A stretch of 64,000 nucleotides of DNA, from contig JAHDWP010000007.1 in the NCBI GenBank assembly GCA_023382715.1, forward strand, positions 1-64,000, read 5' to 3'. Every line of letters begins with the position of its first letter. The stretch's first letter is position 1. A program made the translations under genes and the position numbers. Below, piece by piece: positions 55,754-64,000 of the stretch. This DNA is from Anaerolineae bacterium. GTDB lineage: Bacteria; Chloroflexota; Anaerolineae; Aggregatilineales; Aggregatilineaceae. The notes under the pieces are model-generated. The model was given only the letters and a program-made list of their open reading frames with translations. It searched no databases and was not told the DNA's origin.

Positions 55754-57178
55754 ATGACTCTGACGCACATCCTGGCCTTCGCCGCTGCTGCACTGCTCGC
55801 CCTGGTCGCGCTGCCCGCGCGAATGCGCGCCTGGGCGCTGTTCGTCACCAGCGTCGTCGCCATCTACTGGCTGCAACCCGCCGTGACCATCCGCCGGATG
55901 GACTTCCTCTTCCCGACGATGACGCTCGGCCTGGTGATGCTCGCCTGGCTGCTGACGCGCGCCCCCGACCAGCGCCTCACCCGCGAGGACGCCGGCGCCG
56001 CTGCGCTGATCGTCGCGCTGGTGCTGCTGCTGGCCTTCGGGCGCGCCCTGGCCCCTGCCTATCGCATCACCCCGTCCGTGCCGCCGCCGCTGAGCATGGT
56101 CGTGACATGGCTGGCCGCCGGCGGGATCGCCCTGATCGTCCTCAGCCGGGTTCCGGGGGGCAGGGCGCGGCCTTTGCTGGCCCTGGCGCTGGGCATCGTC
56201 GCCCTGTTCGCCGTGCTGAAGACCGAGGCGCTGGCGACCGAGGTGAGCCGCCTGCTGCGCGGCTGGACGGGCCAGTCCCCCGACCTGGCCCGCGCCGACG
56301 AGCTGCAATGGCTCGGCTTCTCCTACGTGGCCTTTCGCCTGCTGCACACCGCCCGCGACCGCCAAACAGGCCTGCTGCCCGCGCTGAGCCTGCGCGAATA
56401 CACCACTTACGCCATCTTCTTCCCGGCCTTCACTGCCGGGCCGATTGACCGCGCCGAGCGCTTCGTGGGCGAGCTGCGCGCGCTGCCCGGCCCGGACGCG
56501 GCGCGCTTCGTGCAGGGGGGGATGCGCATCGCGGTCGGGATCGGCAAGAAATTCGTCATCGCCGACAGCCTGGCGATTCTGGCGCTGGACACGGCCAAAG
56601 CGCAGGCGGCGACCTCAACGCTGGGACTGTGGGCGCTGCTCTATGCCTACGCCTTCCAGATTTATTTCGACTTCAGCGGCTATTCGGACATCGCCATCGG
56701 CCTGGGGCAGTGGTGCGGCGTCAAGCTGCCGGAGAACTTCAGCCAGCCCTACCTCAAGCGCAACATCACCCTCTTCTGGCAAAGCTGGCACATCACCCTC
56801 AGCCAGTGGGTGCGCTTCTACGTCTTCTCGCCGCTCAGCCGCTTTCTGCTCACCCGCCCGCGCAAGCCTTCGCCGACCGTTCTGGTGCTGGTCGGGCAGC
56901 TTGTCACCATGCTGATCATCGGGCTGTGGCACGGCGTCACCTGGGGCTTCGTCGCCTGGGGGCTGTGGCACGGGGCAGGGCTGTTCGTCCACAAGGTCTA
57001 CAGCGACCGCACGCGCGCCCACTACCTGCGCCTGCGCGCACACCCGCGCCTGGGGCGCGCCGTCGAGGTGGCGGGCGTGCTGATCACCTTCCATTTCGTG
57101 GCCCTGGGCTGGGTGTGGTTCGCCTTGCCCGACATCGGGGCCAGTTGGGACGTGTTCGTCCGCCTGCTGGGGGGCTAG
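55754..57178 (+). CDS. MBOAT family O-acyltransferase (AlgI/DltB-like)
   Basis: The 474-residue membrane protein matches the bacterial MBOAT family that carries acyl groups across the membrane to surface polymers. It shows YAIFFPAFTAGPIDRAERF, FQIYFDFSGYSDIAIGLGQWCGVKLPENF, the FWQSWHITLSQW motif and LWHGVTWGF with the invariant His near 391. The next gene, four bases after the stop, encodes an SGNH protein, as in alginate or teichoic-acid acylation systems. Confidence 0.92.
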   Translation: MTLTHILAFAAAALLALVALPARMRAWALFVTSVVAIYWLQPAVTIRRMDFLFPTMTLGLVMLAWLLTRAPDQRLTREDAGAAALIVALVLLLAFGRALAPAYRITPSVPPPLSMVVTWLAAGGIALIVLSRVPGGRARPLLALALGIVALFAVLKTEALATEVSRLLRGWTGQSPDLARADELQWLGFSYVAFRLLHTARDRQTGLLPALSLREYTTYAIFFPAFTAGPIDRAERFVGELRALPGPDAARFVQGGMRIAVGIGKKFVIADSLAILALDTAKAQAATSTLGLWALLYAYAFQIYFDFSGYSDIAIGLGQWCGVKLPENFSQPYLKRNITLFWQSWHITLSQWVRFYVFSPLSRFLLTRPRKPSPTVLVLVGQLVTMLIIGLWHGVTWGFVAWGLWHGAGLFVHKVYSDRTRAHYLRLRAHPRLGRAVEVAGVLITFHFVALGWVWFALPDIGASWDVFVRLLGG

Positions 57179-57181
57179 ACG

Positions 57182-58339
57182 ATGCAGACCTGGCGCTGGC
57201 TCTACAAGCCCGGCAAGCCTTTCGACAGGCGCTTCATTATCCGCGTGCTGGTCAAGACGGCGCTGCTGTTCGTCGCGCTGAATGCCGCCTTCGCCCTGCT
57301 CGACCCGCTGCCCGCGCTGGGCCGGCTGTCGCTGTACAACCGCGTCCTGCCGGGGCGCGCCCGCCTGCCCTACGGCGAGAACCCCGCCGCTTCCTACAAC
57401 CTGAGCCTGTTCAGCCTGGAGGCCATGTTCGCTGCGCACGAGGTGGCGCGCGCGCCGGCCCGCGACGAGTTCCGCGTGCTGCTGATCGGCGATTCGGCGG
57501 CGTGGGGCATTCTGCTGCGGCCAGAGGAGACGCTCGCCGGGCAGATCAACGCCGCCGGGCTGGTGGCGGCGGACGGGCGGCGCGTGCGCGCCTACAATCT
57601 CGGCTATCCCACCATGTCGCTGACCAAAGACCTGCTGCTGCTCGATTACGCCCTGGCGCGCACCCGTGCCGATCTGATCGTCTGGCTGTTCACGCTGGAA
57701 TCGTTCGACGCGCAGGCGCAGCTTGACTCGCCGCTGGTGCAACACAACCCCGCGCCGACCCGCGCGCTGATCGCGCGCTACGGCCTGGCGCAGGACTCCG
57801 CCGACCCGCGCTTTGTGGACCTCTCCGCCTGGGACGAGACGCTGATCGGGCGGCGGCGGGCGCTGGCCGACCTGCTGCGGCTGCAACTGTACGGCGTGCC
57901 CTGGGCAGTGACCGGCATTGATCAGGAATATCCCGCCGACTACACGCCGCGCGCGGTGGACCTGCCCGCCGACGTCACCTGGCACGGGCTGCGCGAAGAC
58001 CTGTTCGCGCCCGCTGACCTGGCCTTCGACGTGCTGCGCGCCGGGGCTGAGCGGGCGGGCGATGTGCCGCTGCTGCTGGTCAACGAGCCAATGCTGATCA
58101 GTACGGGCATGAACAGCGATATTCGCTACAATTTCTTCTATCCGCGCTGGGCCTATGACGCCTACCGACGGCTTCTGCTGGAAGAGCGCGACGCACACGG
58201 CTGGGCGCTGCTCGACCTGGGCGCGGCCATCCCGGACGCGGATTGCTACACCGACAGCGCGGTGCACCTGACGCCCGCCTGCTCGGCTGACCTGGCCGGG
58301 ACAGTGGGCGCGGCGATTGTAGAAGCCAGCGGCGGCTGA
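57182..58339 (+). CDS. SGNH-hydrolase-like (AlgJ/AlgX-type) membrane-anchored protein
   Basis: The 385-residue protein has one N-terminal membrane helix (about 18-40) and an SGNH domain: VLLIGDSAAWGILL with nucleophile Ser105, then a late DSAVHLTP with His362. In AlgJ-type proteins this triad transfers acetyl to polysaccharide after an MBOAT partner passes it across. The four-base gap to the MBOAT gene supports that pairing. The polymer is unknown; a link to the 34-39.6 kb operon is possible. Confidence 0.83.
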   Translation: MQTWRWLYKPGKPFDRRFIIRVLVKTALLFVALNAAFALLDPLPALGRLSLYNRVLPGRARLPYGENPAASYNLSLFSLEAMFAAHEVARAPARDEFRVLLIGDSAAWGILLRPEETLAGQINAAGLVAADGRRVRAYNLGYPTMSLTKDLLLLDYALARTRADLIVWLFTLESFDAQAQLDSPLVQHNPAPTRALIARYGLAQDSADPRFVDLSAWDETLIGRRRALADLLRLQLYGVPWAVTGIDQEYPADYTPRAVDLPADVTWHGLREDLFAPADLAFDVLRAGAERAGDVPLLLVNEPMLISTGMNSDIRYNFFYPRWAYDAYRRLLLEERDAHGWALLDLGAAIPDADCYTDSAVHLTPACSADLAGTVGAAIVEASGG

Positions 58340-58355
58340 GCGAAGGGCAGTTTCA

Positions 58356-58488
58356 CCGCAGAGACGCAGAGGGCGCGGAGAAGAACAAGAGAGATTAAAG
58401 AAAGAGCGAAGGGAAACCTCACCATTAGGAAGCACTGTGAGGGATAGCCTTCACGATTTTTCCCTCGGCGTTCTCTGCGTCTCTGCGG
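58356..58488. repeat. Inverted CCGCAGAGACGCAGAG repeat pair
   Basis: CCGCAGAGACGCAGAG (58356-58371) and its exact complement CTCTGCGTCTCTGCGG (58473-58488) bracket about 100 bases. Partial copies lie at 8162, 50052-50067 and 63987-64000. No gene is seen between the SGNH and ABC genes. Confidence 0.65.
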
Positions 58489-58555
58489 TTCAGGAATTTC
58501 ACCCTTACTGACGGCTGATAGCTGATCGCTGAAAGCTCACGAAGGAGCGCGCGCC

Positions 58556-59326
58556 ATGACCGACCCCCTGATCACCGTCACCGGCCTGGTCAAGACGTTT
58601 GACACGCCCGCCGGGCCGCTCAACGTCCTGCGCGGCATTGACCTGACCGTCGGGCGGGGCGAGTTCGTCGCGCTGGTCGGGCCGTCGGGCAGCGGCAAGA
58701 CGACCTTCCTCAACATGGTCACCGGCATTGACAGGCCGACGGCGGGCGCGGTGACTCTCGACGGGGTGGATGTGGTGGGCACGCAGCAGCAGCAATTGAC
58801 GCGCTGGCGCGGGCGGACGGTGGGCATCGTCTTCCAGTTCTTCCAACTGCTGCCCACGCTGACCGTGCTCGAAAATGTCAAGATGCCGATGGACTTCTGC
58901 CGCGTCTATGACCCGCGCGAGCGGCGCGACCGGGCGATAGACTTGCTGAAGCGGCTGGACATTGCCGACCAGGCGCACAAGACGCCGGATACGCTCTCCG
59001 GCGGGCAGCAGCAGCGCGTGGCCATTGCGCGGGCGCTGGCCAATGATCCGCCGCTGATCATCGGCGACGAGCCGACCGGCAACCTCGACCGCATGAGCGC
59101 GGCCAACGTCTTCCAGATTCTGCACGAGCTGCGCGAGCAGGGGCGCACGGTGCTGGTTGTCACCCACGACCGCGAGCTGGTCTTCGACGTGCCGCGCGTG
59201 CTGATGCTGGCCGATGGGATGATCGAGGCGACCACGTTTGAGGCCGCCGCCAAGCGGCGCAGCCAGGAGTTGCAGGCGGCCAAGCTGCGCACGCACGAGC
59301 GGCGGGCGCTGTCGCAGCACGCTTAG
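58556..59326 (+). CDS. ABC transporter ATP-binding protein (LolD/MacB type)
   Basis: The 256-residue ATPase has Walker [10 protein letters not shown] (near 43), the ABC signature [15 protein letters not shown], Walker [15 protein letters not shown] and the H-loop [10 protein letters not shown]. The PTGNLD and [13 protein letters not shown] features place it with LolD/MacB/FtsE-like export ATPases. The C-terminal 30 residues are an extra charged extension. No matching permease gene is adjacent, so its partner lies elsewhere. Confidence 0.9.
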   Translation: MTDPLITVTGLVKTFDTPAGPLNVLRGIDLTVGRGEFVALVGPSGSGKTTFLNMVTGIDRPTAGAVTLDGVDVVGTQQQQLTRWRGRTVGIVFQFFQLLPTLTVLENVKMPMDFCRVYDPRERRDRAIDLLKRLDIADQAHKTPDTLSGGQQQRVAIARALANDPPLIIGDEPTGNLDRMSAANVFQILHELREQGRTVLVVTHDRELVFDVPRVLMLADGMIEATTFEAAAKRRSQELQAAKLRTHERRALSQHA

Positions 59327-59402
59327 CGCGCGGCTGGAGTGAAGGCCTCGCCTTCTGATCCCCTCTCCGCCTATGGAGAGGGGATTGAGGGATGACTCAG
59401 GG

Positions 59403-61199
59403 CTAGGGGGTGGGCTGCCCAGTAGCGTCCTTGTGCACAGGGCTTTTCTTGCGCCTGGCGCGGCGAGAGTTGCCCGGCGGGCGGGCGTTCGGCGTCTCTT
59501 CGGGCGGCGGCGGGGGCAGCGCGGCCAGCCATTTCTGCGCGTGCTCGACCGCCTCCTGCAGCGACATCAGCAGCACGTCGCGCGCCGCGAACACGTTCTC
59601 CGGGCCGATCTTATCCAGCGCGCCGGTGCGTTGCAGCGTCTTGAGCGCTTTGTCCTCAACGCCGCACAGGATCAGCCTGCCCCCCCGCGCGCGCAGGCGC
59701 TCCGCGTAATTGACCAGCGTCCAGGTGCCGGTGCCGGCCAGCATCTCGTCCCCGCGCAGGCGCAGGATCAGCACGGGCTGGCGCGCCTGGTTGGGCACGG
59801 GCAGCCGCTGTTCCAGGTCGCGCATGGCGGCGAAGAACAGGTTGCCCTGCACTGACAGAATCATCAGCGCGCGGTCGGGCAGCGCGGGCGAGAAGGGGAT
59901 CTCGCGGAACTGGTACGGGCCGACCGGCTCAAGCTGGGTGATGTGCAGGTGGCTGGACTGCATGATGTAGAGCAGCAGCGAGAGCGCCACGCCCACAAAG
60001 ACGCTGTACTGGAGCGGCAGCAGCAGCGTGGCGACGAAGGTGGCTGCCATCGCCCAGCGCCCGGTCCAACTGGCTTTCCACAGGAAACGAATCTCTGCCG
60101 GGTCTACCAGAGTCCAGGCGGCCAGGATGAGATGTGCCGAGAGCGACGCGAGAGCGATGTGCCCGGCCAGGTCGCCGAACAGCAGCATGATCAGGGCCAC
60201 CAGCAGGCCCGCCCACACGTTGGCCAGCCGCGTGCGCGCCCCCGCGCTGACATTGACCGCCGTCCGCGACAGCGACCCGCCTGAAGGCAGTCCCTGAAAC
60301 ACCCCGGCGGCGATGTTACTCAGGCCCTGGCCGATGAACTCGCGCGAGGCGTTGGGCAGGCGGCCATCCGGCTCTTTGAGGCTCTGCGACAGGGCGACGG
60401 TCTGCACCAGGCCCAGCAGGGCGACGGCTAGTGCCGAGGCAGCCAGATGGCGGGCGGCGTCGGCCTGCGGCAAAGAGGCGGCGGGCAGGCTGCTGGGGAG
60501 CGGCGCAATATCCTGCACCAGGGTCACGCCCTCGGCCCACCCGCCCAGAATGGCGATTGTGATGCTGGTGCCTGCCACCGCGACGAAGATGCCCAGGGAG
60601 CGAACCCGCGTCCGCCGGAAGAGCAGGATGCCCGCCATAGTCAGCAGGCCCATGGCCAGCGTGGGCACGTGGGTCTGGTCCAGACCTTCAGACAGGTAAT
60701 TCAGGGTGTGGATGAGGCCGCCGTGCTTGCCGCGCGGGATGCCGGAAAACGTGCCGAGCTGCTCGGTCGCCATCAGCACCGCCGCGCCGGTCAGGAAGCC
60801 CGTCACGACCGCGCGCGATACGAAGCGCGTCAGGTCGCCCAGGCGCAGCAGGCCCAGTATAAGCTGGAATACGCCGGCCAGGACGCTCAGGGTGACGATC
60901 AGAACGCCCACCTGGAAGGCGCCCGCCAGGGGTTCCAGGGCGCTGCCCACCAGCAGCATCAGCGTATTGGTGGGGCCGGTGGTCATATAGGTGGCGCTGC
61001 CGGCCAGCGCGCCCACAATGGGCGCGATGACAGCCGCGTAGAGACCATAGGCCGGCCCGACACCGGCCAGCAGCGCGAAGGCCATCGCCTGGGGGATGCC
61101 CGCCGTCGCGCCGGTGATGGCAGCGATCAGATCGTGCTGAAAGGTGTAGCGCAGATAGTGCCTGGCACGGGATAGTGAGAGCTGATTGGCGATAGACAT
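59403..61199 (-). CDS. SulP family anion transporter with STAS domain
   Basis: The 598-residue protein (start at MSIANQLSL) has a SulP membrane domain: DLIAAITGATAGIPQAMAFALLAGVGPAYGLYAAVIAPIVGAL and TTGPTNTLMLLVG near the start, then GLPSGGSLSRTAVNVSAGARTRLANV. The C-terminal STAS domain (about 440-560) has LILRLRGDEMLAGTGTWTLVNYAERLRARGG in place of the usual DxTG segment. A basic tail (RRARRKK) ends the protein. It may import sulfate, bicarbonate or another anion. The start codon is uncertain; no strong ribosome site is seen. Confidence 0.9.
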   Translation of the reverse strand: MSIANQLSLSRARHYLRYTFQHDLIAAITGATAGIPQAMAFALLAGVGPAYGLYAAVIAPIVGALAGSATYMTTGPTNTLMLLVGSALEPLAGAFQVGVLIVTLSVLAGVFQLILGLLRLGDLTRFVSRAVVTGFLTGAAVLMATEQLGTFSGIPRGKHGGLIHTLNYLSEGLDQTHVPTLAMGLLTMAGILLFRRTRVRSLGIFVAVAGTSITIAILGGWAEGVTLVQDIAPLPSSLPAASLPQADAARHLAASALAVALLGLVQTVALSQSLKEPDGRLPNASREFIGQGLSNIAAGVFQGLPSGGSLSRTAVNVSAGARTRLANVWAGLLVALIMLLFGDLAGHIALASLSAHLILAAWTLVDPAEIRFLWKASWTGRWAMAATFVATLLLPLQYSVFVGVALSLLLYIMQSSHLHITQLEPVGPYQFREIPFSPALPDRALMILSVQGNLFFAAMRDLEQRLPVPNQARQPVLILRLRGDEMLAGTGTWTLVNYAERLRARGGRLILCGVEDKALKTLQRTGALDKIGPENVFAARDVLLMSLQEAVEHAQKWLAALPPPPPEETPNARPPGNSRRARRKKSPVHKDATGQPTP

Positions 61200-61565
61200 A
61201 GGTGTTGGCGGTGTGGGTGGCCGAGCCAGGACTGTGACGCAATTCATTGTATCGTGTTCCCCAGCACTCCGCATATATATCGCGAATGCGTGCAAAAGTT
61301 GACGGCGAGCCGCCGGGCGCGGGGGTGAGGTTAACTGACGGGTTTTGCGCGCACCTCACCCCCGGCCTCGCTGCGCTCGGCTTGCCCCTCTCCGAGCGGA
61401 GAGGGGGCGGCGAGGCGTGTCGGCGCCGCGCGGCCAGAGGCTGATGCGACTGCCCTGCTGTGAGCTGGCCTGCTTTCGCCGGATCGGGCTGGGCGCGCTA
61501 CACTGGGGCGGCGGGCCGCCCTGTGCGCCCCGAATACTTTGGCAGACTCACCAGGATACACGCTC
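61200..61565. other. Gene-free divergent region with MITE-like and hairpin repeats
   Basis: It contains a minimal element with inverted ends at 61284-61356 and an adjoining hairpin fragment (61353-61437: CCTCACCCCC, GGCCTCGCTGCGCTCGGC, CCCTCTCCGAGCGGAGAGGG). The TTTATATCG-like stretch at 61273-61282 is AT-rich. No gene is seen. Confidence 0.45.
61284..61356. mobile_element. Minimal MITE-like element (73 bp)
   Basis: The ends GAATGCGTGCAAAAGTTGAC and CTGACGGGTTTTGCGCGCACC are degenerate family termini facing each other. The flanks show no duplication. It looks like an internal-deletion derivative. Confidence 0.45.
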
Positions 61566-62225
61566 ATGGCCATCGAAATCCTCAAGCTGACGCTCGGCCC
61601 GCTGCAAACCAACTGCTACATCCTGGGCAACACGGCTACCCAGGAAGCCATCGTCATTGATCCGAGCGACAACGCCCCCCTGATCCGCCAGACGGCAGCC
61701 AGTCGTGGCTGGACGGTGCGCGCCATCCTGGCGACGCACTGCCACTTCGACCACATCCTGGCCAGCGCCGACCTCAAGGCGCTGACCGGCGCGCCCTTCG
61801 CCATTCACGCGCTCGATCTGCCGCTGCTGCGCAATATGCCGGTCACGGTGCGCCAGTGGTTCACCACCGAGGTGCCGCCCGCCGCCGAGCCGGACTCCTT
61901 CGTCGAGGAAGGCCAGTCGATCAGCTATGCGGGCATCACCCTGGAAGTGCTCTTCACGCCCGGCCACGCGCCCGGCCATGTCAGCTATGTCCTGCGCGAC
62001 GAGCAGACGGTCTTCAGCGGCGACTGCCTGTTCTACGGCAGCATCGGGCGCACCGATCTGCCGGGCGCGGACTACGGGACGCTGATGCGCTCGATCACGC
62101 GCAAGCTGTTGCCGCTGGGCGATTCCTTCACGATCGCGCCGGGGCACATGCGCGATACGACTATCGGCCACGAGCGCACGCACAATCCCTTCGTGGTGGA
62201 GTACCTCAGCGCAGGGGCGCAGTGA
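61566..62225 (+). CDS. MBL-fold metallo-hydrolase (glyoxalase II-like)
   Basis: The 219-residue protein shows LGPLQTNCYIL, the metal motif THCHFDH (57-63; the usual HxHxDH), GHAPGHVSYVL, a metal-bridging Asp in FSGDCLFYGSIGRTDLPG and a late GH in APGHMRDTTIGHERTHNPF. This matches the YcbL/glyoxalase-II-like group with two metal ions. Substrate unknown; small thioesters are likely. Confidence 0.9.
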   Translation: MAIEILKLTLGPLQTNCYILGNTATQEAIVIDPSDNAPLIRQTAASRGWTVRAILATHCHFDHILASADLKALTGAPFAIHALDLPLLRNMPVTVRQWFTTEVPPAAEPDSFVEEGQSISYAGITLEVLFTPGHAPGHVSYVLRDEQTVFSGDCLFYGSIGRTDLPGADYGTLMRSITRKLLPLGDSFTIAPGHMRDTTIGHERTHNPFVVEYLSAGAQ

Positions 62226-62292
62226 TCCCACTGCGACTCCAAGAGCGGGCAGGGAGCAGCATGGACACGTTCACCCGGCCAGCGGCCAGCGG

Positions 62293-62916
62293 GTGCGCCT
62301 GATGCGCCGGCGGCTGCGCTTCATCTGGCGCTATCTGCGCGGCCATACCCCCTGGGATTCGGGCATTGTTCCACCGGAGATCGTCGCCTGGATCGCGGCG
62401 CTGGAGCGCGACGGTCGCCCGGCAGGCCGCGCGCTCGACCTGGGCTGTGGCACCGGCACCACCGCGCTCTACCTGGCCGAACGGGGCTGGGAGGTGGTGG
62501 GCGTGGACTTCGCCCCCAACGCCATCTGGCGCGCGCGGCGCAAGGCGCAGCGGGCGGGCCTGGTCGAGCGCGCCGCGTTCTTCAGCGCCGACGTGTCGCG
62601 CCCGGACTTTCTGGGCGACGCGGGGCCGTTCGACCTGCTGATTGACGTGGGCTGTATGCATGGCCTGGTGCCAGAACAGCGCCCCCAGTACGCGGCCAAC
62701 CTGATCCGGCTCGCGCGGCCCGGCGCGGCTTACCTGCTCTACGCCTTTCTGCCGCGCGTGGGGCGGGATGGCCGCGCGATGGGCGTTGACTGCGCGGGCC
62801 TGAAGGCGCTGTTCGGCGACGCATTCGCGCTGCTGGACTACGTGCCCGGCCAGGAGGTCACGCAGCCGGTGGCGAGCGCATGGTACACCTGGCAGCGCCA
62901 GGCGGTGACGCCGTGA
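62293..62916 (+). CDS. Class I SAM-dependent methyltransferase
   Basis: The 207-residue protein has motif I ALDLGCGTGTTALYLAERGWEVVGVDFAPNAI (46 onward) and a Rossmann core of normal length. GTG 62293 or ATG 62302 could be the start. It overlaps the next gene by four bases (GTGA), so the two are translated together. The pairing with a phosphatase-superfamily protein gives no clear pathway. Confidence 0.85.
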   Translation: MRLMRRRLRFIWRYLRGHTPWDSGIVPPEIVAWIAALERDGRPAGRALDLGCGTGTTALYLAERGWEVVGVDFAPNAIWRARRKAQRAGLVERAAFFSADVSRPDFLGDAGPFDLLIDVGCMHGLVPEQRPQYAANLIRLARPGAAYLLYAFLPRVGRDGRAMGVDCAGLKALFGDAFALLDYVPGQEVTQPVASAWYTWQRQAVTP

Positions 62917-63836
62917 AGCGCGCCCTGCTGCTCTTCCTGGACGGGGTGGGGCTGGGCGACGACGACCCGGCGACCAACCCTTTCGCGGCAGCGCGCACGC
63001 CCACGCTCGACGCGCTGGCGGGCGGGCAGCGCTGGCTGCGCGGCGTCGCGCGCCACGATAACGGGCGCGCCATCTTCATCCCCACCGACCCGCGCCTGGG
63101 CGTGCCCGGTCGCCCGCAGAGCGCCACTGGCCAGGCGGCGATCCTCACCGGGCGCAATATCCCGGCGGCGCTCGGCGAGCACTACGGCCCGCGCCCCAAC
63201 GCGACCATTCGCGCCCTGCTCGATGGCGACAACCTGTTCAAGCGCGTGGTGGCGTCCGGCGGCTCGGCGGCGCTGATCACGGCTTTTCCGCCGCGCTTCT
63301 TCGACGCGCTGGCGCGCGGCAAGCGGCTGCCTTCCTCCATTCAGTACGCGGCGCTGGCGGCAGGGCTGCGCCTGGCGACGGAGCAGGACATCTACGCGGG
63401 CACGGCGATGAGTCCCGACTGGACGGGGGAGGGCTGGCGCAGCGACCTGGGCTACACCGACACGCCGCTTTATGCGCCGGGGGAGGCGGGCGCGCTCCTG
63501 GCGCGGCTGGCCGGAGAGCGCACGCTGACATTCTTCGAGCACTGGGTTTCCGACGTGGTCGGCCACCGGGGGACGCTGGCGCAGGGCGTGGCATTGCTGG
63601 AGCTGTTCGACGCGGTGATGGCCGGGCTGCTGGCGGGCTGGGACGACGAAGCCGGGGTGATCGTCATCACCAGCGATCACGGCAACCTGGAAGACCTGAG
63701 CACGCGCAAGCATACCACCCACGACGTGCCGACGGTGATCATCGGCGCGGCGCGGGAGCGCGTCGCCGCAGGGCTGCGCGACCTGACCGGCATCGCGCCG
63801 GGGATCCTGCGCGCGCTCGACGGCGCCGGGCCATAA
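62913..63836 (+). CDS. Alkaline-phosphatase-superfamily metalloenzyme
   Basis: The GTG start overlaps the methyltransferase stop. The 307-residue protein begins KRALLLFLDGVGLGDDDPATNPF, with the metal-binding Asp, continues with PQSATGQAAILTGRN (nucleophile loop with Thr), and has ITSDHGNLEDLSTRKHTTHDVPTVIIG near the end. These match the phosphopentomutase/independent phosphoglycerate mutase metalloenzyme fold. It is much shorter than true PGM (about 510 residues) and lacks an obvious extra domain, so a phosphatase or mutase of unknown substrate is likely. Confidence 0.78.
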   Translation: MKRALLLFLDGVGLGDDDPATNPFAAARTPTLDALAGGQRWLRGVARHDNGRAIFIPTDPRLGVPGRPQSATGQAAILTGRNIPAALGEHYGPRPNATIRALLDGDNLFKRVVASGGSAALITAFPPRFFDALARGKRLPSSIQYAALAAGLRLATEQDIYAGTAMSPDWTGEGWRSDLGYTDTPLYAPGEAGALLARLAGERTLTFFEHWVSDVVGHRGTLAQGVALLELFDAVMAGLLAGWDDEAGVIVITSDHGNLEDLSTRKHTTHDVPTVIIGAARERVAAGLRDLTGIAPGILRALDGAGP

Positions 63837-63986
63837 GACCTGGCGTTGCGGCGCTCGCAGGCCAACCGCCCGCCAAGCGTAGGGCGCATTGGGCTGCGAG
63901 CCGTGTCTCTCTGTGCGATACTCGGCGATAGGCCGTGCACTGCCGCCCGGCCCGGTGGGAGCGCATCGTTTCTGATGCGGAGTGTT

Positions 63987-64000
63987 CCCGCAGAGACGCA
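63987..64000. repeat. Start of a CCGCAGAGACGCAGAG repeat cut by the window edge
   Basis: CCCGCAGAGACGCA at the very end matches the repeat at 58356-58371. The space 63837-63986 shows no gene. Confidence 0.5.

Noticed and set aside
56615-58435. 606-codon minus-strand frame opposite the MBOAT and SGNH genes
   Set aside because: It crosses two well-supported genes and has shadow composition.

Overview
The window is high-GC DNA packed with genes on both strands. It looks chromosomal and most like a member of the Chloroflexota (Anaerolineae or a close class). This is inferred from protein style: split glycine dehydrogenase (gcvPA/gcvPB), secreted proteins with Pro/Thr linkers and bacterial SH3 domains, a DM13 protein, many orphan binding proteins, and intergenic spaces full of palindromic repeats. 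I see no rRNA, tRNA, CRISPR array, transposase or phage module.

Layout. 0.1-1.8 kb: LCP cell-wall ligase-like protein. 2.1-8.1 kb: a promoter and tandem glycine riboswitch, then a two-gene AAA ATPase/TOPRIM-like cassette, then gcvH-gcvPA-gcvPB. 8.4-12.6 kb: an orphan metal-chelate-type binding protein, an Asp-rich DUF5666/SH3 secreted protein, and an ECF sigma factor overlapping a membrane protein with SH3 and acidic tail. 12.6-24.7 kb: tail-anchored CHAT-like protein, DM13 protein, methyltransferase, PstS-like lipoprotein with uppP, tgt, a YcaQ-like winged-helix protein, rarA and a lipid-linked-sugar flippase-like protein.

25.1-32.4 kb is the most interesting block: a RiPP-type cassette on the + strand. 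It has two PqqD-like recognition proteins, two radical SAM/SPASM enzymes resembling ScmE and ScmF of the SynChlorMet cassette, an S26-type peptidase, a 93-residue Gly-rich six-Cys candidate precursor, an AT-rich HprK-like protein, a nucleotidyltransferase-fold protein and a NusG paralogue. Base composition changes sharply inside it.

32.6-39.6 kb holds an MFS transporter and a five-gene minus-strand envelope polysaccharide operon (GT2, FrhB-like, pyruvyltransferase-like and two LPG-synthase-TM proteins), three of whose junctions are tight or overlap. 39.7-44.6 kb: collagen-like lipoprotein, sugar-dehydrogenase-like beta-propeller, a small membrane protein and a GAF/PAS histidine kinase. 45.0-48.6 kb: dCTP deaminase interrupted by an HNH-containing intein, and argS. 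48.9-63.8 kb: orphan solute-binding protein, epimerase, homoserine kinase, a modified HesB/IscA protein, LysM lipoprotein, methyltransferases, an MBOAT/SGNH acylation pair, ABC ATPase, SulP transporter, MBL hydrolase and an alkaline-phosphatase-superfamily enzyme.

Many intergenic regions carry copies of a short non-coding element with inverted termini (GGGTGCGTGCAAA...TTTGCACGCACCC). One copy is flanked by a perfect 8-bp duplication, as expected of a MITE. Other hairpin repeat families sit in or beside these copies. All function calls come from reading the sequence; no searches were run.
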